DNA of 15,551 nucleotides, taken from contig DTWD01000293.1 in NCBI GenBank assembly GCA_012963185.1, positions 1 through 15,551 of the forward strand. Reading direction: 5' to 3'. Within the stretch, counting starts at the first letter, position 1, and the number at the start of each line of letters is the position of its first letter. Position numbers and translations under genes: made by a program. Positions 14,107 to 15,551 of this stretch are shown here, one piece after another. The notes beneath the pieces were generated by a model. It searched no databases. It saw nothing but the letters and a program-made list of their open reading frames with translations, and had not been told where the DNA came from. This DNA comes from Acidobacteriota bacterium. GTDB taxonomy: Bacteria; Acidobacteriota; Vicinamibacteria; Vicinamibacterales; UBA8438.

Positions 14107-15551
14107 ATGTATCGCGCACGTATCACTTTCCGTTCGGTCAAACTCGCCCTGTGGCTGTTGGTGATCGTGATTACACTCTCAGGTGCAACTCTCCTGAGCC
14201 AGAACCGGCGCGGCGCTTCGTCACTCCGTGGTGTTCCGGCACTCCCACCACCTGACCGCCCGGTTGTGCTGTACACCGCCGAACACCCCCGCATTCGTGT
14301 GGTCCCGATTGTGAGCGGGCTAGAACATCCGTGGGGTATTGCATTTCGCCGCAACGGCGACATCCTTGTGACAGAGCGCGACCGTGGCACCCTCCGTGTA
14401 ATTCGAAATGGTCAGCTACTTGACCGTGATATCCCAGGAGTTCCAGAGGTCTACACCGGAGTTCGCCTTTCCGGCTTGATGGATGTTGCCGTTCACCCTG
14501 AAGACGACACGCTCGTTTACTTGACCTATTCAAAACCAGAAGAGCGTGATGGGCAACGCGGTGCTACAGTCGCGCTGGCCCGTGGCCGACTTGACGCCGG
14601 GGCAGGGGCACTGACCGAAGTACGGGACATCTTTGTAGCTGACGGATGGGGCGGCGGCATTTCGGCATCTCGATTACATTGGGCGGCCGACGGCAAATTA
14701 TTCATGAGCGTCGGCGGCGCGTTCCAATTCGCTGAAACGGGTGCTTACGCGCAGGACTCAACGACCCACTTCGGAAAACTCCTACGCTTAAATGACGACG
14801 GAACCGCACCCGTCGACAACCCCTTTGTGAACAACGCCGACTACCTTCCAGAAATTTATTCAATGGGACACCGCAACCAACTCGGGCTCGCGTTTCATCC
14901 CGAGACAGGTGACTTATGGGCAACGGAAAATGGACCCCAAGGTGGAGACGAAGCCAACATTATCAAGCCTGGAATGAACTACGGCTGGCCCATCGCATCC
15001 TATAGTCGACAATACTCAGGCCTCCCTTCCTCAGAAACCCCATGGCTTGCTGAATTTGAAAGCCCTGAAGTCGTCTGGTGGCCATCCATCGCGCCCTCAG
15101 GATTGACGTTTTATACGGGCGAGCAATTCCCAGCCTGGAAGGGGAATTTGTTCGTCGGATCAATGATGCTTGGTCGAATGCAACACACCGGACACCTTGA
15201 ACGAATCGTGTTCAACCGCCGAGGCCAGGAAATACGGCGTGAATCATTACTTACCGAATTAAAACAGCGCATCCGAGACGTTCAACAAGGTCCTGATGGC
15301 TACCTCTACGTGTTAACTGAAGAGGACAACTCTGTTCTCCTACGGATCGAACCGGCCCGAGCAATTACCGAATGGCCTGGCACGATCGTGCCAGCAGTCC
15401 GCCTGAACGAGGCACGCATCGAACCATTGCCCGAATCATCGTGGACGGCTGATCAACAAACCGTTGCAGCTAAATATACGTCAGGCGGAAACTCACGTAA
15501 TGTACTTGAAACGCTAATTAGACAACCGGCACTCGCCAATCGTGTTTTTCC
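14107..15551 (+). CDS. PQQ-dependent sugar dehydrogenase-like propeller fused to a CMD-like domain (3'-truncated by window)
   Basis: The ATG at 14107 has GGAGG 6 nt upstream (14096-14100); 481 codons are visible without a stop. An N-terminal membrane/signal segment (about 12-30) leads to a six-bladed soluble-glucose-dehydrogenase/YliI-type propeller (about 62-415). Landmarks are GLEHPWGIAFRRNGDILVTE, HFGKLLRLNDDGTAPVDNPF, YSMGHRNQLGLAFHPETGDLW (Arg256 matches the PQQ-contact arginine), ENGPQGGDEANII, NYGWP and QGPDGYLYVLTEEDN. Such enzymes oxidise aldoses with PQQ/Ca in the periplasm. The usual catalytic His position (HxxGRL) reads ISASRL here, so activity is uncertain. From about residue 436 the sequence ARIEPLPESSWTADQQ, AAKY and LETLIRQPALANRVF matches the start of carboxymuconolactone decarboxylase (AhpD-like) proteins, implying a fused second domain cut by the window edge. 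Confidence 0.9.
   Translation, partial: MYRARITFRSVKLALWLLVIVITLSGATLLSQNRRGASSLRGVPALPPPDRPVVLYTAEHPRIRVVPIVSGLEHPWGIAFRRNGDILVTERDRGTLRVIRNGQLLDRDIPGVPEVYTGVRLSGLMDVAVHPEDDTLVYLTYSKPEERDGQRGATVALARGRLDAGAGALTEVRDIFVADGWGGGISASRLHWAADGKLFMSVGGAFQFAETGAYAQDSTTHFGKLLRLNDDGTAPVDNPFVNNADYLPEIYSMGHRNQLGLAFHPETGDLWATENGPQGGDEANIIKPGMNYGWPIASYSRQYSGLPSSETPWLAEFESPEVVWWPSIAPSGLTFYTGEQFPAWKGNLFVGSMMLGRMQHTGHLERIVFNRRGQEIRRESLLTELKQRIRDVQQGPDGYLYVLTEEDNSVLLRIEPARAITEWPGTIVPAVRLNEARIEPLPESSWTADQQTVAAKYTSGGNSRNVLETLIRQPALANRVF

Overview
The window looks like a chromosomal piece of an environmental, probably marine, bacterium of the Acidobacteriota (Vicinamibacteria-like). This is inferred from the gene families only: paired DUF1592/DUF1552 genes, PQQ-type propellers, secreted creatininase-like and ankyrin proteins and CMD-type domains, with moderate GC. 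Planctomycetes or Verrucomicrobia also carry many DUF1592/DUF1552 pairs, so the assignment is not certain. Nothing phage-, transposon-, tRNA- or CRISPR-like was seen. Nearly every protein carries an export signal, so this is mainly a periplasm/cell-surface redox and catabolism region. Both edge genes are cut by the window.

Layout. (1) 2-1138 (+): C-terminal part of a PQQ-dependent quinoprotein dehydrogenase. (2) 1183-1989 (-): secreted creatininase-family protein with altered metal-ligand positions. (3) 2141-4561 (+): tight operon of a secreted PQQ-like beta-propeller, a secreted small cupin and a secreted c-type cytochrome with an extra C-terminal domain. (4) 9957-4641 (-): operon of a diheme DUF1587/1595/1592/1588/1585 protein (GTG start), a Tat-exported DUF1552 protein (4-nt overlap) and a secreted ankyrin protein. 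(5) 10053-13643 (+), divergent from (4): a second diheme DUF1592-type protein, a second Tat-exported DUF1552 protein and a 60-residue CPXCG zinc-ribbon-like protein that has no ATG/GTG/TTG start. (6) 13946-13740 (-): cold-shock protein with a strong intrinsic terminator and a U-rich leader. (7) 14107-window end (+): PQQ-dependent sugar-dehydrogenase propeller whose C-terminus appears to run into a carboxymuconolactone decarboxylase (CMD/AhpD-like) domain.

How they may work together (inference): the propellers, cytochrome c and DUF1592 diheme proteins suggest extracytoplasmic oxidation with electrons passed to c-type hemes. The two DUF1592+DUF1552 pairs form mirror-image paralogous modules of unknown function. 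The points most worth a second look are the sugar dehydrogenase-CMD fusion (with the expected catalytic histidine apparently absent), the divergent paralogous modules that differ by a whole beta domain, a roughly 500-bp patch of different codon usage in the second DUF1592 gene, and the likely CTG start of the CPXCG gene.
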